In this document: one piece after another, positions 10,335-19,152 of the stretch
Layout: each line of letters opens with the position of its first letter
Position numbering within the stretch: position 1 is the first letter of the stretch
Source: Cohnella hashimotonis
GTDB taxonomy: Bacteria; Bacillota; Bacilli; Paenibacillales; Paenibacillaceae
DNA: 64,000 nucleotides
Direction of reading: 5' to 3'
Assembly (NCBI RefSeq): GCF_030014955.1
Contig: NZ_JAGRPV010000001.1
Coordinates: forward strand, 4,278,001 to 4,342,000
The notes under the pieces: generated by a model
Told to the model about the DNA's origin: nothing
Seen by the model: only the letters and a program-made list of their open reading frames with translations
Database searches by the model: none
Program-made: the position numbers and the translations under genes

Positions 10335-12299
10335 ATGAGAATATCCGCGAAGCCGCTGGCCGCGCTGCTCTCGGCTGCGATGCTGTCCGCGGCATGCGCA
10401 CAGGCGCAGCCGGGGGAAGCCGCCGCGCAAGGCGGCAGCAAGACAACGATCGCGCAGGCCGAGGCCCGCGGCGAATCCAACGTTCCGAGGAGGCATACCA
10501 AGATGAACGAAGTGCTCAAACGCGGCGAAGTGCCCGCCGAACATCGCTGGCACCTGGAAGACATTTATCCGGACCAGGCAGCCTGGGACCGCGAATACGC
10601 GCAAGTGCGCGCGCAGATCGGCGAGATTGCGTCCTACCAGGGCAAGCTGAACGACGCCGCCTCGATCTCCGCCTGCTTCGCCAAGGACGACGAGCTGTCG
10701 CTTCTCGCGGAACGCCTCTACGTCTACGCGAATATGCGGAGCCATGAGGACATGGCCGACTCCAAGTATCAGGCGCTTTCCGAGAAAGCCAAAAAGCTGA
10801 GCGTCGAAGCCGGCGAAGCGACTTCCTATATTACGCCTGAGATTCTGAGTCTGTCCGAGGAAACGCTCAAGGGCATTATCGCGGATCCGTCGCTTAAGCC
10901 TACATACCGGCGCACGCTCGAGGAAATGCTGCGGCGCAAGCCTCATACGCTCTCCAAGAGCGAGGAATCGCTCCTCGCCCAGGTCGGCAACCTGTCCCAG
11001 GCGCCGAGCACGATCTTCGGCATGCTGAACAACGCAGACATGAAGTTTCCGAAGGTGAAGAACGAAAAAGGCGAGGAAATCGAGCTGACGCACGGCCGGT
11101 ATATCCAATTCCTCGAGAGCCGCGACCGCGGCGTGCGCGAGGCTGCCTTCAAGGCGGTGTACGACACGTACGGCAAATGGCGCAACACGCTCGCCTCGAC
11201 GTTGAACGCGAACGTGACCAAAAACCTGTTTTACGCGCATGCCCGCCATTATCCGTCCGCCCTCGAGATGTCCCTCTTCGGAGACAACATCCCGGTGAGC
11301 GTCTACGACAACCTGATCTCTACGATTCACGAGCATCTGCCCCTTATGCACCGCTACATGGCGCTGCGCAAGAAGCTGCTCAAGGTGGACGAGCTTCATA
11401 TGTACGACCTGTTCGCGCCGCTTGTCGAGGAGTTCGATATGGACATCGGCTACGAGGACGCCAAGAAGACCGTATACGACAGCCTGAAGCCGCTCGGCGA
11501 CGACTACCGCAAGGTGCTGCAGGAAGGCTTCGACAAGGGTTGGATCGACGTATACGAGAATGAGGGCAAACGCAGCGGCGCATACAGCTGGGGCGCCTAC
11601 GGTACGCATCCGTACGTGCTGCTCAATCACAAGGACAACCTGAACAGCATGTTCACGCTCGCGCACGAGATGGGTCACGCGCTGCACTCGCATTATTCCG
11701 ACGAGAGCAACGAATACCGCGACGCGCAGTACACGATCTTCCTCGCGGAAGTCGCCTCGACGCTGAACGAAGCGCTGCTCATGGATTACCTGCTGGACAA
11801 ATCGAAGGATCCCAAGGAAAAGATGTACCTGCTCACGTACTATGCGGATCAGTTCCGCACGACGGTGTTCCGCCAGACGATGTTCGCCGAGTTCGAGAAG
11901 ATCGTGCACGCGAAGGCCGAGAGCGGCGAATCGCTCACGCCGGAAGAGTTGTCGGCGATCTACTACGACCTGAACGTCAAGTATTACGGCACCGATATGG
12001 TCGTGGACAAGGACATCGCGATGGAATGGGCGCGCATTCCCCACTTCTACACGAGCTTCTATGTGTACAAGTACGCGACCGGCTTCTCGGCGGCGACGAG
12101 CTTCGCCAAGCAGATCCTGAGCGAAGGCCAGCCCGCGGTCGACCGTTATCTCGGATTCCTGAAGAGCGGCGGCAACGATTACTCGATCAACATTCTCAAA
12201 AAAGCCGGCGTCGACATGTCGACGCCGGCCCCGATCGAGCAGGCGCTCAGCGTGTTCGAAGGGTTGATCGAGCAAATGGAGCAATTAACAGAGAAATAA
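10335..12299 (+). CDS. pepF: oligoendopeptidase F (M3B), with possible export signal and alternative start
   Basis: PepF is a zinc oligopeptidase. The protein has the M3 zinc motif in AHEMGHALHSHYSDESNEY, with the downstream glutamate in the FLAEVASTLNEALL helix. The mature part from MNEVLKRGEVPAEHRWHLEDIYP is the usual PepF length (about 598 residues). From the upstream ATG 10335 there is an extra 56-residue N-terminus with a basic start, hydrophobic stretch and a lipobox-like LSAAC, suggesting a lipoprotein. The internal ATG at 10503 has a much better ribosome binding site (GAGGAGG) than the 10335 start (GGGGG), so two products are possible. Terminator follows at 12324. Confidence 0.93.
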   Translation: MRISAKPLAALLSAAMLSAACAQAQPGEAAAQGGSKTTIAQAEARGESNVPRRHTKMNEVLKRGEVPAEHRWHLEDIYPDQAAWDREYAQVRAQIGEIASYQGKLNDAASISACFAKDDELSLLAERLYVYANMRSHEDMADSKYQALSEKAKKLSVEAGEATSYITPEILSLSEETLKGIIADPSLKPTYRRTLEEMLRRKPHTLSKSEESLLAQVGNLSQAPSTIFGMLNNADMKFPKVKNEKGEEIELTHGRYIQFLESRDRGVREAAFKAVYDTYGKWRNTLASTLNANVTKNLFYAHARHYPSALEMSLFGDNIPVSVYDNLISTIHEHLPLMHRYMALRKKLLKVDELHMYDLFAPLVEEFDMDIGYEDAKKTVYDSLKPLGDDYRKVLQEGFDKGWIDVYENEGKRSGAYSWGAYGTHPYVLLNHKDNLNSMFTLAHEMGHALHSHYSDESNEYRDAQYTIFLAEVASTLNEALLMDYLLDKSKDPKEKMYLLTYYADQFRTTVFRQTMFAEFEKIVHAKAESGESLTPEELSAIYYDLNVKYYGTDMVVDKDIAMEWARIPHFYTSFYVYKYATGFSAATSFAKQILSEGQPAVDRYLGFLKSGGNDYSINILKKAGVDMSTPAPIEQALSVFEGLIEQMEQLTEK

Positions 12300-12323
12300 G
12301 GCCTAGCGCGCATGAGACTTTGG

Positions 12324-12355
12324 AACGCCCGCCGATCGCGGGTGTTCTTTTTTTA
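12324..12355 (+). terminator. intrinsic terminator of pepF
   Basis: AACGCCCGC pairs with GCGGGTGTT around CGATC, followed by CTTTTTTTT. Confidence 0.9.
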
Positions 12356-12437
12356 TACTATCGAACCAGAACTCGGCAGGAATCGAGCCCTATCGACACG
12401 AATAGATACACGGAATGTTGACGGGGAGAGGGATAGG

Positions 12438-13568
12438 ATGCAGCGGAAAGACTTGACGTCCGAACAATTGCTGACCATTATATTCGAATATATGGCCAAG
12501 ATATCGAGCGAATCCAAGCTGGACAAGGTGCTCGTGCTGATGGCGAATATGGGGCGCGAGATGATCGTGGCCGATCGATGTACGGTCTGGCTCATCGACG
12601 AAGCAAGGAGCGAATTGTACACGACCGTCGCTCACGGCGTCAAGGAGATCCGGATCCCGATCGGTTCGGGCCTTGTCGGACATGCCATCGCTACCGGAGA
12701 ACCGGTCATCATCGAGGACGCCCGCCACGATCCTCGCCACAATGCGGAGAACGACCGCAAGACGGGCTACCAGACGAAGTCGATTATCACGATTCCGTTC
12801 AGGAACAACGACGGCGAGACGATCGGCGCCTACCAGGCGATCAATAAAATGACCGAAGCCGGCAAATTCACCGATTACGACATGAACCTGCTGTCGCTTG
12901 CCGCCTCCTATGCGGGCAAATCGCTCGAGTCGGTCATGCTGCATCAGGAAATCGCGGACACCCAGCGCGAGATTATATCCACGATGGGCGAGATCGGCGA
13001 GATTCGTTCCAAGGAGACGGGTAATCACGTCCGGCGCGTCGCCGAGTACTCCTACGTGCTGGCCAAGGCGTACGGTTTGAGCGGCCGCGAGGCCGAGACG
13101 CTGCGCGACGTGTCCCCGATGCACGACATCGGCAAGGTCGCGATTCCCGACGCCGTGCTGAACAAGCCGGGCAAGCTGACCGACGAGGAGTACGATATCA
13201 TCAAGTCGCATACCCGGATCGGTCATCAGCTGCTCAAGGGCTCGCGCCGCGAGCTGCTTGCCGCTGCCGCGATCATCGCGGAGCAGCATCACGAGAAGTG
13301 GGACGGCAGCGGATACCCCAACGGGCTCGCCGGCGAAGACATTCATATTTTCGGCCGGATCACCGCCGTTGCCGACGTGTTCGACGCGCTTAGCGCGGAG
13401 CGCGTATACAAGGCCGCATGGCCGCTCGACCGCATCGAAAAGCTGTTCCGCGAGGAGCGCGGCAGGCACTTCGATCCCGCCGTCGTGGACGTCTTTTTCG
13501 ACAAGCTGGGCGAACTGGTCGACATTCGCGACCGGTTGAACGACGGGATGAACGAAGAGACCGGGTAG
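12438..13568 (+). CDS. GAF domain plus HD-GYP phosphohydrolase (probable c-di-GMP phosphodiesterase)
   Basis: A 376-residue cytosolic protein: GAF sensor domain (about 20-170, with DRCTVWLIDEARSELYTTVAHG and PIGSGLVGHAIATGEPVIIEDA) joined by a short helix to an HD-GYP domain (about 195-365). The metal and catalytic motifs are intact: HVRRVAEYS, HDIGKVAIPD, SHTRIGHQLL, EQHHEKWDGSGYP and RITAVADVFDAL. HD-GYP proteins hydrolyse cyclic di-GMP. GGGGAGAGGGATAGG precedes the ATG at 12438; upstream in-frame codons overlap the pepF terminator. Stand-alone gene. Confidence 0.93.
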   Translation: MQRKDLTSEQLLTIIFEYMAKISSESKLDKVLVLMANMGREMIVADRCTVWLIDEARSELYTTVAHGVKEIRIPIGSGLVGHAIATGEPVIIEDARHDPRHNAENDRKTGYQTKSIITIPFRNNDGETIGAYQAINKMTEAGKFTDYDMNLLSLAASYAGKSLESVMLHQEIADTQREIISTMGEIGEIRSKETGNHVRRVAEYSYVLAKAYGLSGREAETLRDVSPMHDIGKVAIPDAVLNKPGKLTDEEYDIIKSHTRIGHQLLKGSRRELLAAAAIIAEQHHEKWDGSGYPNGLAGEDIHIFGRITAVADVFDALSAERVYKAAWPLDRIEKLFREERGRHFDPAVVDVFFDKLGELVDIRDRLNDGMNEETG

Positions 13569-13625
13569 TCGGAAGCGGTAAGGCAGTTAGTCTGTAGCGG
13601 CAAGACGGTTAGTCGGTTTGTCGAT

Positions 13626-14162
13626 TCAAGCATCCAGCCGCCCCTTAACGAACGGCGACAGCGCCTCAAGCCAAGCCGCCGCCTTCTCCTCGAGCCCCTT
13701 GTGCTGCCGCGTTGGAATCGGACTCGTCGACGGCAGCTTCAGCACGACGCGCCTTTGCACCTCCGGATTCCGACCATGGTGCCTGGCAAGCGTGTCGTAT
13801 GATTTTCCCCCGTTGCATACGATGAGCTCGATGTTCGGGTAGGCCAGCAGCAAGCCCGGAATATCCGTAGGCTCGGCCTCTCTTATATCGGCGTCCAGAC
13901 TTCCCTCCCGCTCGCAAGCCGCGATCGTATCCCAGAGCGCGCATCCGTGCGCCAACGCAAAACGAAGCCGATCCTCATAAGACGCGTCCGGCGTATCTGC
14001 GCCGTACAGTCTATAGAAGATCGGCCAAAAGTGGTTGCGGGCATGCCCGTAATATCGGCTCGCGGCGAGCGATGCCGTCCCCGGCATGCTGCCCAGAAAA
14101 AGAATCCGCGAACGCGCGTCAACGACCGGCGGCATGGCATAAACCTTGTTTGACGTCGTCAT
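13626..14162 (-). CDS. DNA-deoxyinosine (hypoxanthine) glycosylase, Mug/UDG superfamily
   Basis: A 178-residue uracil-DNA-glycosylase-fold protein that removes deaminated bases. It shows GSMPGTASLAASRYYGHARNHFW near the N-terminus (the catalytic-loop motif of the hypoxanthine glycosylase subgroup), the VCNGGKSYD strand, and the DNA-intercalating loop LPSTSP. GGAGGTGAGCC precedes the ATG at 14162. It lies downstream of the sugar permease genes on the same strand without clear functional link. Confidence 0.9.
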   Translation of the reverse strand: MTTSNKVYAMPPVVDARSRILFLGSMPGTASLAASRYYGHARNHFWPIFYRLYGADTPDASYEDRLRFALAHGCALWDTIAACEREGSLDADIREAEPTDIPGLLLAYPNIELIVCNGGKSYDTLARHHGRNPEVQRRVVLKLPSTSPIPTRQHKGLEEKAAAWLEALSPFVKGRLDA

Positions 14163-14256
14163 CTCGGCTCACCTCCATCCCTCCATTTTGTCATAGCGGA
14201 GGGTCGGAAGGCAAACGAGACGCCTTTTGGAGAAGCGACTCTGCGTCCAAGCGCCT

Positions 14257-15087
14257 TTAGCCCTTCACGCTGCCTGCGGTGAGGCCTTCGATGATCTGCC
14301 GCTGCAAAAACGAATACAGGAGCAGCACCGGCAGCACGCTGAACACGATGCCTGTGCAAACGAGCGCATAGTTGGTCTGGAAGGCGTCGCGGAAGCCGAC
14401 CATGCCCGTCGGCAGCGTCCGGAGCGCATCGCGGCTGATGAAGAAGTTGGCGAGCAGATATTCGTTCCAGTTGCCCAGAAAGTTCACGATGAACACGGTG
14501 ACGAGCGCCGGAATCGTAAGCGGCAGGATGATCTTCCAGAACATGCGGATCGCGCCCATGCCGTCGATCGTCGCGGCCTCCTCGAGCTCGTGCGGGATGT
14601 TGTGCATGAAAGCAACGAGCAGCAGCACGCTGAATGGCAGCGCGCCAGCCGTGTAGGGCAGGAACAGCGCCCAGTGCGTATCGAGGATGTGAAGGTCCCG
14701 TACCAGAAAGTACTGTGCGATAAACAGTACGTTGCCGGGAATCAGCATGCCGACCAGCACGAGCTGATAGATCCATTTGCTGATCCGCGTCAGCTTCATG
14801 CGCGCCATGGCGAATGCCGTGGCGGCGGCCATGAGCACGCCGACGACTGCAGCGCTCGCGGCCAGGTACAAGCTGTTGAAGAAGTAGACGCTGATCTTCG
14901 CTTTGACCCAGGCTTCCTTGTAGTTCTCGAACACCCAGGTTTTCGGCAAGCCGAACGGGTGCAGCGCAATTTCGGTATTGTTGGCTTTGAGCGAGGAAAA
15001 CAGCACGAACAGGAACGGCACGAGAATGATGACGACGTAGACGATCATGAAAAAGTGCGGAATAGTTTTTTTGACGGCGACCGGCAT
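14257..15087 (-). CDS. carbohydrate ABC transporter permease, MalG/UgpE type
   Basis: 276 residues with six predicted transmembrane helices; the EAA loop EEAATIDGMGAIRMFWKIILPL docks the ATPase. The start PHFFMIVYVVIILVPFLFVLFSSLK is typical of CUT1 MalG-type permeases. Its start codon overlaps the stop of the partner permease (15087), so translation is coupled. No ATPase gene is present; such importers in Firmicutes normally share an MsmX-type ATPase encoded elsewhere. Confidence 0.95.
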   Translation of the reverse strand: MPVAVKKTIPHFFMIVYVVIILVPFLFVLFSSLKANNTEIALHPFGLPKTWVFENYKEAWVKAKISVYFFNSLYLAASAAVVGVLMAAATAFAMARMKLTRISKWIYQLVLVGMLIPGNVLFIAQYFLVRDLHILDTHWALFLPYTAGALPFSVLLLVAFMHNIPHELEEAATIDGMGAIRMFWKIILPLTIPALVTVFIVNFLGNWNEYLLANFFISRDALRTLPTGMVGFRDAFQTNYALVCTGIVFSVLPVLLLYSFLQRQIIEGLTAGSVKG

Positions 15088-15968
15088 CAGTACTCAATCC
15101 TTTCCTGTCTTCTCGCGATGAGCAGCTGATACAGCGCGGTAAGAATGAGCGCGATGACAAAAATGATGATGGAGAGCGCGGAGCCGTAGCCGTAATCGCC
15201 GTACTTGATCGCTTTGTTGACCATGTAGGAGGCCATGACCTCGGTGCTGCCCGCAGGTCCGCCTCCCGTCATGACGAGGACGATGTCGACGACGCGCAGC
15301 GCGCCTGCGATCGACAGCATGATCACGACATTGATGATCGGCCGGATCAGCGGAACGGTCAAATACCAAGCGCGCTGGACTCCGGTCGCCCCGTCGATCA
15401 TGGCCGCCTCGTCGATATCCTTCGGAATGCCGAGGATCGCAGCCAGAATAAGAACGATATAGAAGCCCATCCACTGCCAGGCGTTCGTCAGCAGGATCGA
15501 GAACATTGCCCACTTAGGCTCGGCCAGCCAGTAGATCGGTTCGATGCCGAACAAGTTCAAAAAGTTGTTGAGCAGTCCCACGTCCGGATCGTAGATATAA
15601 CCCCAAAGGATCCCGATGATCGAAGTCGAGAGAATGGAAGGCATGAACACGGTCGTCTTGTAGAAGCCCTGAAATCGCTTGACGTTGCTGATCAGCAGCG
15701 AAAAAATAATGATGAGCGGCACCTGGATGCAGCAGGAAAACAGCAGGATGATCAGGTTGTTCCAGATCGAACTGCGGAACTCGGCGTCCTTGAAGGCATT
15801 GACGAAGTTATCCAAGCCGATGAACTGCCTGGGGTTCAATCCGTCCCAGTCGGTGAAGCCGAACACGAACGACGTGATCGTCGGGTAAATAAAGAACAGA
15901 AAGTACATCGCGACCGTAGGCACGACAAACAGCATATAGACATAGGGATTTTTTAACGTCGTTTTCAT
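15087..15968 (-). CDS. carbohydrate ABC transporter permease, MalF/UgpA type
   Basis: 293 residues with six transmembrane helices; EAA loop DEAAMIDGATGVQRAWYLTVPLIRP. N-terminus PYVYMLFVVPTVAMYFLFFIYPTITSFVFGFTDWDG is typical of CUT1 MalF-type permeases without the large periplasmic insertion. It is separated from the binding-protein gene by a hairpin (16004-16033) and overlaps the next permease by one base. Confidence 0.95.
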   Translation of the reverse strand: MKTTLKNPYVYMLFVVPTVAMYFLFFIYPTITSFVFGFTDWDGLNPRQFIGLDNFVNAFKDAEFRSSIWNNLIILLFSCCIQVPLIIIFSLLISNVKRFQGFYKTTVFMPSILSTSIIGILWGYIYDPDVGLLNNFLNLFGIEPIYWLAEPKWAMFSILLTNAWQWMGFYIVLILAAILGIPKDIDEAAMIDGATGVQRAWYLTVPLIRPIINVVIMLSIAGALRVVDIVLVMTGGGPAGSTEVMASYMVNKAIKYGDYGYGSALSIIIFVIALILTALYQLLIARRQERIEY

Positions 15969-16003
15969 TCGGGACCCTCCCCCGCCGTCTTCTAAGGTGA
16001 AGA

Positions 16004-16033
16004 GAAAACGCCGCCTGCGCTGGGCGGGCGGCG
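16004..16033 (-). terminator. hairpin between binding protein and permease genes
   Basis: On the minus strand CGCCGCC pairs with GGCGGCG around an 11-base loop, followed by TTTTCTC. The weak U tract in the middle of an operon suggests partial termination or mRNA stabilisation that raises binding-protein level over permeases. Confidence 0.65.
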
Positions 16034-16058
16034 CTGCTCCGTTACTTTAGCCTGAACC

Positions 16059-17477
16059 TTACTTCGCGGCGGCGTTTTCTGCGTCTTGTACTTTTTGGAT
16101 GGCGTCGCCCACTTGCTGCGGCGTAGCCTTGCCTGCGATGAGCTTTTGCAGCTGCGTCTCGGTCTCGGTGTAAACCTTGGACTGCACGACGGAGTCGAAG
16201 TGCGGGAACGTCTTGCCCGCGGACTTCAGCACGTCGAGCACTTGCTTGAGCAGCGGGTCCGTCACTTGCGCGATGGACGCGTCGGACAGCTGCATCGAAG
16301 GCAATACGCCGTCCTCAAGCAGGCCGCGAAGCTGCATTTCGTCGGAGTACATATTTTTGATAAACGCCTTGACGGCGGCGAGCTCGTTGTCGTTCAGGTC
16401 GGCGGAGAAGCCGTAGCCTTCGCCGTAGTTGGCGTTGACGGCCGTCTGGTCGCCTTTGCCGTTGGGCACTGCCGGCAGCGCCACATAAGCGACCTTGCCC
16501 GCAATCGCCGCGCCGACGGCGTCGTTCTTGAACGCCGAGTTGCGCCAGGAGCCGTCGAACATCATACCGGCTTTGCCGGCGACGAAGTCGTTCAGCATGT
16601 CGCCGTATTCCTTGCCCAGCTCGCCTTTCGTGAAGTAGCCCTTCTTCTCCCAGTCGGCGTACAGCTGGTAAGCGGCTACGACGTCCGGGGAGTTCCACTT
16701 CGCTTCGCCGGACTTGAAGCCCGGAATGGCGGCTTCGCCCGCGACGCGGCCGATCAGCGTGTTCACGAGCATATTGGGCACCCACGCGCCCTTGGAGCCG
16801 ACGGCGAACGGCGTGATTTTGTTCTGCGCCAGCGTGTCGGCCGCTTTGACGAGATCGTCCCACGTGGTCGGCGGATTCAGGTTATACTTCGAGAAGAGCT
16901 CGGTATTGTAGAAAATGCCTTCGGTATTGCCGCCGATCGGCAGGCCGTACACCTTGCCGTCAACGGAGAAGGAATCGAGCACGTTCAGGAACTTGTCTTT
17001 GATGCCCAGCTCGTCAAGAATCGGGGTCAGATCGAGCAGGCGTCCGGCTTTGGCGTATTTCTGCGCGTCGCCGGCGCCGCCGAACAGCGAAAATACTTTA
17101 GGCGGATTGCCCGCGGCCATTTCGGCCGGCAGCTTCGTGAAGCGATTGACGCTGTCTTCGACGCCGTCGAGTTCGAATTTCAGTCCGGGCACTTCGCTTT
17201 CCGTCTTTTTGACGACGTCGTCGAGAATCGCCTTGCGGAATTTTTGCGGCTCGCCGATCTGAATGTGGCGGAGTGAGACCGTGAAGTTTTCTACCTTTGC
17301 AGGCTCGGAAGCGCTGGCCGAAGGCGAAGCGGACGCCGAAGCCGTAGCGCTGGGGCTGGACGACTCGCTTGCCGAAGGAGATGCGGCGCCGTTGTTGTCA
17401 TTGTTACCGCCGCAGCCTGCCAGCACCGCGGACATGGCGACCGATGCAGCCAATACGGAAGTCAGTTTCTTTTTCAC
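16059..17477 (-). CDS. extracellular sugar-binding lipoprotein (CUT1 ABC importer)
   Basis: A 472-residue family-1 solute-binding protein. The signal peptide ends in the lipobox LAGC (cysteine at about residue 22), followed by a Ser/Ala/Pro-rich linker (to about 60) and the binding domain with GLPIGGNTEGIFYNTELFSKYNLNPPTTWDDLVKAA. Start is a GTG with GGGAGGG upstream. The ligand cannot be read from sequence; clustering with a NagZ-type glycosidase operon hints at an amino sugar or oligosaccharide but is weak evidence. First gene of the importer operon. Confidence 0.95.
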   Translation of the reverse strand: MKKKLTSVLAASVAMSAVLAGCGGNNDNNGAASPSASESSSPSATASASASPSASASEPAKVENFTVSLRHIQIGEPQKFRKAILDDVVKKTESEVPGLKFELDGVEDSVNRFTKLPAEMAAGNPPKVFSLFGGAGDAQKYAKAGRLLDLTPILDELGIKDKFLNVLDSFSVDGKVYGLPIGGNTEGIFYNTELFSKYNLNPPTTWDDLVKAADTLAQNKITPFAVGSKGAWVPNMLVNTLIGRVAGEAAIPGFKSGEAKWNSPDVVAAYQLYADWEKKGYFTKGELGKEYGDMLNDFVAGKAGMMFDGSWRNSAFKNDAVGAAIAGKVAYVALPAVPNGKGDQTAVNANYGEGYGFSADLNDNELAAVKAFIKNMYSDEMQLRGLLEDGVLPSMQLSDASIAQVTDPLLKQVLDVLKSAGKTFPHFDSVVQSKVYTETETQLQKLIAGKATPQQVGDAIQKVQDAENAAAK

Positions 17478-17527
17478 TCGTTGACCCTCCCAAGATTTGG
17501 TTTGAATTGGTTCGATTTGACTTCTTC

Positions 17528-17555
17528 ATTGTAGAATGAATCGGCCGATATGTAA
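17528..17555 (-). promoter_or_regulatory. probable promoter of the sugar importer operon
   Basis: Minus strand TTACAT (17550-17555), 16-base spacer, TACAAT (17528-17533), about 50 bases before the GTG start at 17477. Confidence 0.5.
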
Positions 17556-17609
17556 GGACGTCAAACCCCTAACCGGGGGATACAATTCTATAGTAGCCCT
17601 ATGATAGCC

Positions 17610-17667
17610 AAAAGGACGCGCCCGGACGCGCTCTCCTGCTGCGCTCGTCCGATATCGCGTCCTTTTT
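17610..17667. terminator. bidirectional terminator between FAH and importer genes
   Basis: AAAAGGACGCG at 17610 pairs with CGCGTCCTTTTT at 17656, enclosing a second stem (CGGACG/CGTCCG). It can end the capA-ugpQ-FAH transcript on the minus strand. Confidence 0.8.
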
Positions 17668-17720
17668 ATGTACCGCCGTTTGCTGCGAAGTCAGGCTTCG
17701 CGCCGGGGCGCAGCCATCGG

Positions 17721-18359
17721 CTAGAGGCGGAACGTGCCTTTCCCGATCGTGTCGTCGCCCCACAGGAGCTCGACCTCGTCGCCGTCGGATAAACGGCCCA
17801 CGCCAGCCGGCGTTCCTGTGAAGAGCAGATCGCCGGGACCGATGCCGTACAGGCCGCCGACGTGCGCTGTAAGCGCGGCGAGATCGAACACCATATCGTT
17901 CGCGTCGCCACGCTGCACTTCTTTGCCGTTCAGCCGCATCGCAAAAGTACGTCCCTGCGTCTCCGCCTCCGCTTCATATGGCAGCCAATCGCCAAGCGGC
18001 GCGGAATGACGGAAGCCCTTGGCCGCAAGCCACGGATATCCCTTCTCCTTCAAATCGTCCTGAACGTCGCGCAGCGTAAGATCGAGACCGGCCGTAAAGT
18101 GCGAATACAGCTCGTGCAGTGCGATGCCGGGTTCATAGTGCCTGCCTGCGATCCAGACAAGTTCGGCTTCATAATGAACCGCCCCGCGGTCGGCCGGCAG
18201 CGTTATGGTCGTACCGTCCAACCGTACGGCGGCATGCGACGGCTTGGCGAATATCATCGGAGAAGCGGGCACCGCATTTCCCAGTTCGGCGGCGTGCAAG
18301 CGGTAATTGCGTCCGACGCAGTAAATATTGCGGCAATCGGCTGTGCCAGGGATCGTCAT
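17721..18359 (-). CDS. fumarylacetoacetate hydrolase family protein
   Basis: A 212-residue FAH-fold protein. Metal ligands typical of the family are in HYEAELVWIAG, the conserved DLTLRDVQ motif follows, and the C-terminal GDLLFTGTPAGVGRLSDGDEVEL segment is intact. Enzymes of this family hydrolyse acylpyruvates or decarboxylate oxaloacetate and related compounds; the exact substrate is unknown. It ends a three-gene operon (capA, ugpQ-like, FAH), 12 bases after the preceding gene. Confidence 0.9.
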   Translation of the reverse strand: MTIPGTADCRNIYCVGRNYRLHAAELGNAVPASPMIFAKPSHAAVRLDGTTITLPADRGAVHYEAELVWIAGRHYEPGIALHELYSHFTAGLDLTLRDVQDDLKEKGYPWLAAKGFRHSAPLGDWLPYEAEAETQGRTFAMRLNGKEVQRGDANDMVFDLAALTAHVGGLYGIGPGDLLFTGTPAGVGRLSDGDEVELLWGDDTIGKGTFRL

Positions 18360-18371
18360 GCTGCAGTCTCC

Positions 18372-19118
18372 TTATTTAACGGCCGCGAGCCAGCGGTCCG
18401 GATAATTCGTGCATAGCTGAAAAGATTGCGAATAGGCTGCGAGCTTGCCAAGCTCCCGCTGCTCGTTCACCGTCCATGCCATGACCTCGATGCCGGCGGC
18501 TTCGGTCTGCGCGAGCAGCGCGACGTTCACGTACTTGTGGTTAATCGACAGTACCTTGGCGCCCAGCGATTCGAGAACGGCGGCAATGTTGGAAGGCCGC
18601 TTGTCCAGAATAAGTCCGGTTCGCGTGCGCGGCGCATGGCGCCTCGCGGCGAGCAGCAGCGCGTGGTCGAAGGACGTCAGGATCGAGTCCTCCTCGCGCC
18701 CCGCCGATTGCAGCTGCTCTCCCACCTTGCGAGCGAGCAGGTCCTTGTCCGACTCCCCGTCTTTGAGTTCAATATTCAGCCTGCATCTGCCGGCAGTCAG
18801 CTCAAGCACCTGCGAAAGCGTCGGGATGCCTTCGCCCGCATACATGCGGTGAAACCAGCTGCCCGCATCCAGCGCGGCCAGCTCAGACGCGGTTTTGTCT
18901 CTCACCCTCGCCTTGACGCCGGCCGTCCGTTTGAGCGACGCGTCGTGAATTACGACGGGAATCTCGTCCTTCGACAGGTGTACGTCAAGCTCGATCCACT
19001 TAACCGCAGGCTCGCTAAGCGCCAGTCTGAATGCGGCCATCGTGTTCTCCGGTGCTGCGCCGGACCAGCCGCGATGCGCGACGCAGGGATGCAAAGCGGC
19101 CTTTTCAGTCTCGTACAT
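18372..19118 (-). CDS. glycerophosphodiester phosphodiesterase
   Basis: About 248 residues of a GDPD TIM barrel: HRGWSGAAPENTMAAF (catalytic His and Glu), ELDVHLSKDEIPVVIHDASLKRT (second Glu, Asp and His), and LNIELKDGE (metal-binding Glu). It hydrolyses deacylated phospholipids to glycerol-3-phosphate and an alcohol. The ATG at 19118 has AAAGGACG before it. No signal peptide, so cytosolic. Placed between capA and FAH genes in one operon. Confidence 0.92.
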   Translation of the reverse strand: MYETEKAALHPCVAHRGWSGAAPENTMAAFRLALSEPAVKWIELDVHLSKDEIPVVIHDASLKRTAGVKARVRDKTASELAALDAGSWFHRMYAGEGIPTLSQVLELTAGRCRLNIELKDGESDKDLLARKVGEQLQSAGREEDSILTSFDHALLLAARRHAPRTRTGLILDKRPSNIAAVLESLGAKVLSINHKYVNVALLAQTEAAGIEVMAWTVNEQRELGKLAAYSQSFQLCTNYPDRWLAAVK

Positions 19119-19152
19119 GCGGTTCGTCCTTTCGTTATGAGCCATGCACCGA

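Noticed and set aside
10293..12284. 663-codon open frame opposite pepF
   Set aside because: Antisense shadow of pepF; composition rich in Arg/His/Val typical of reverse frames.
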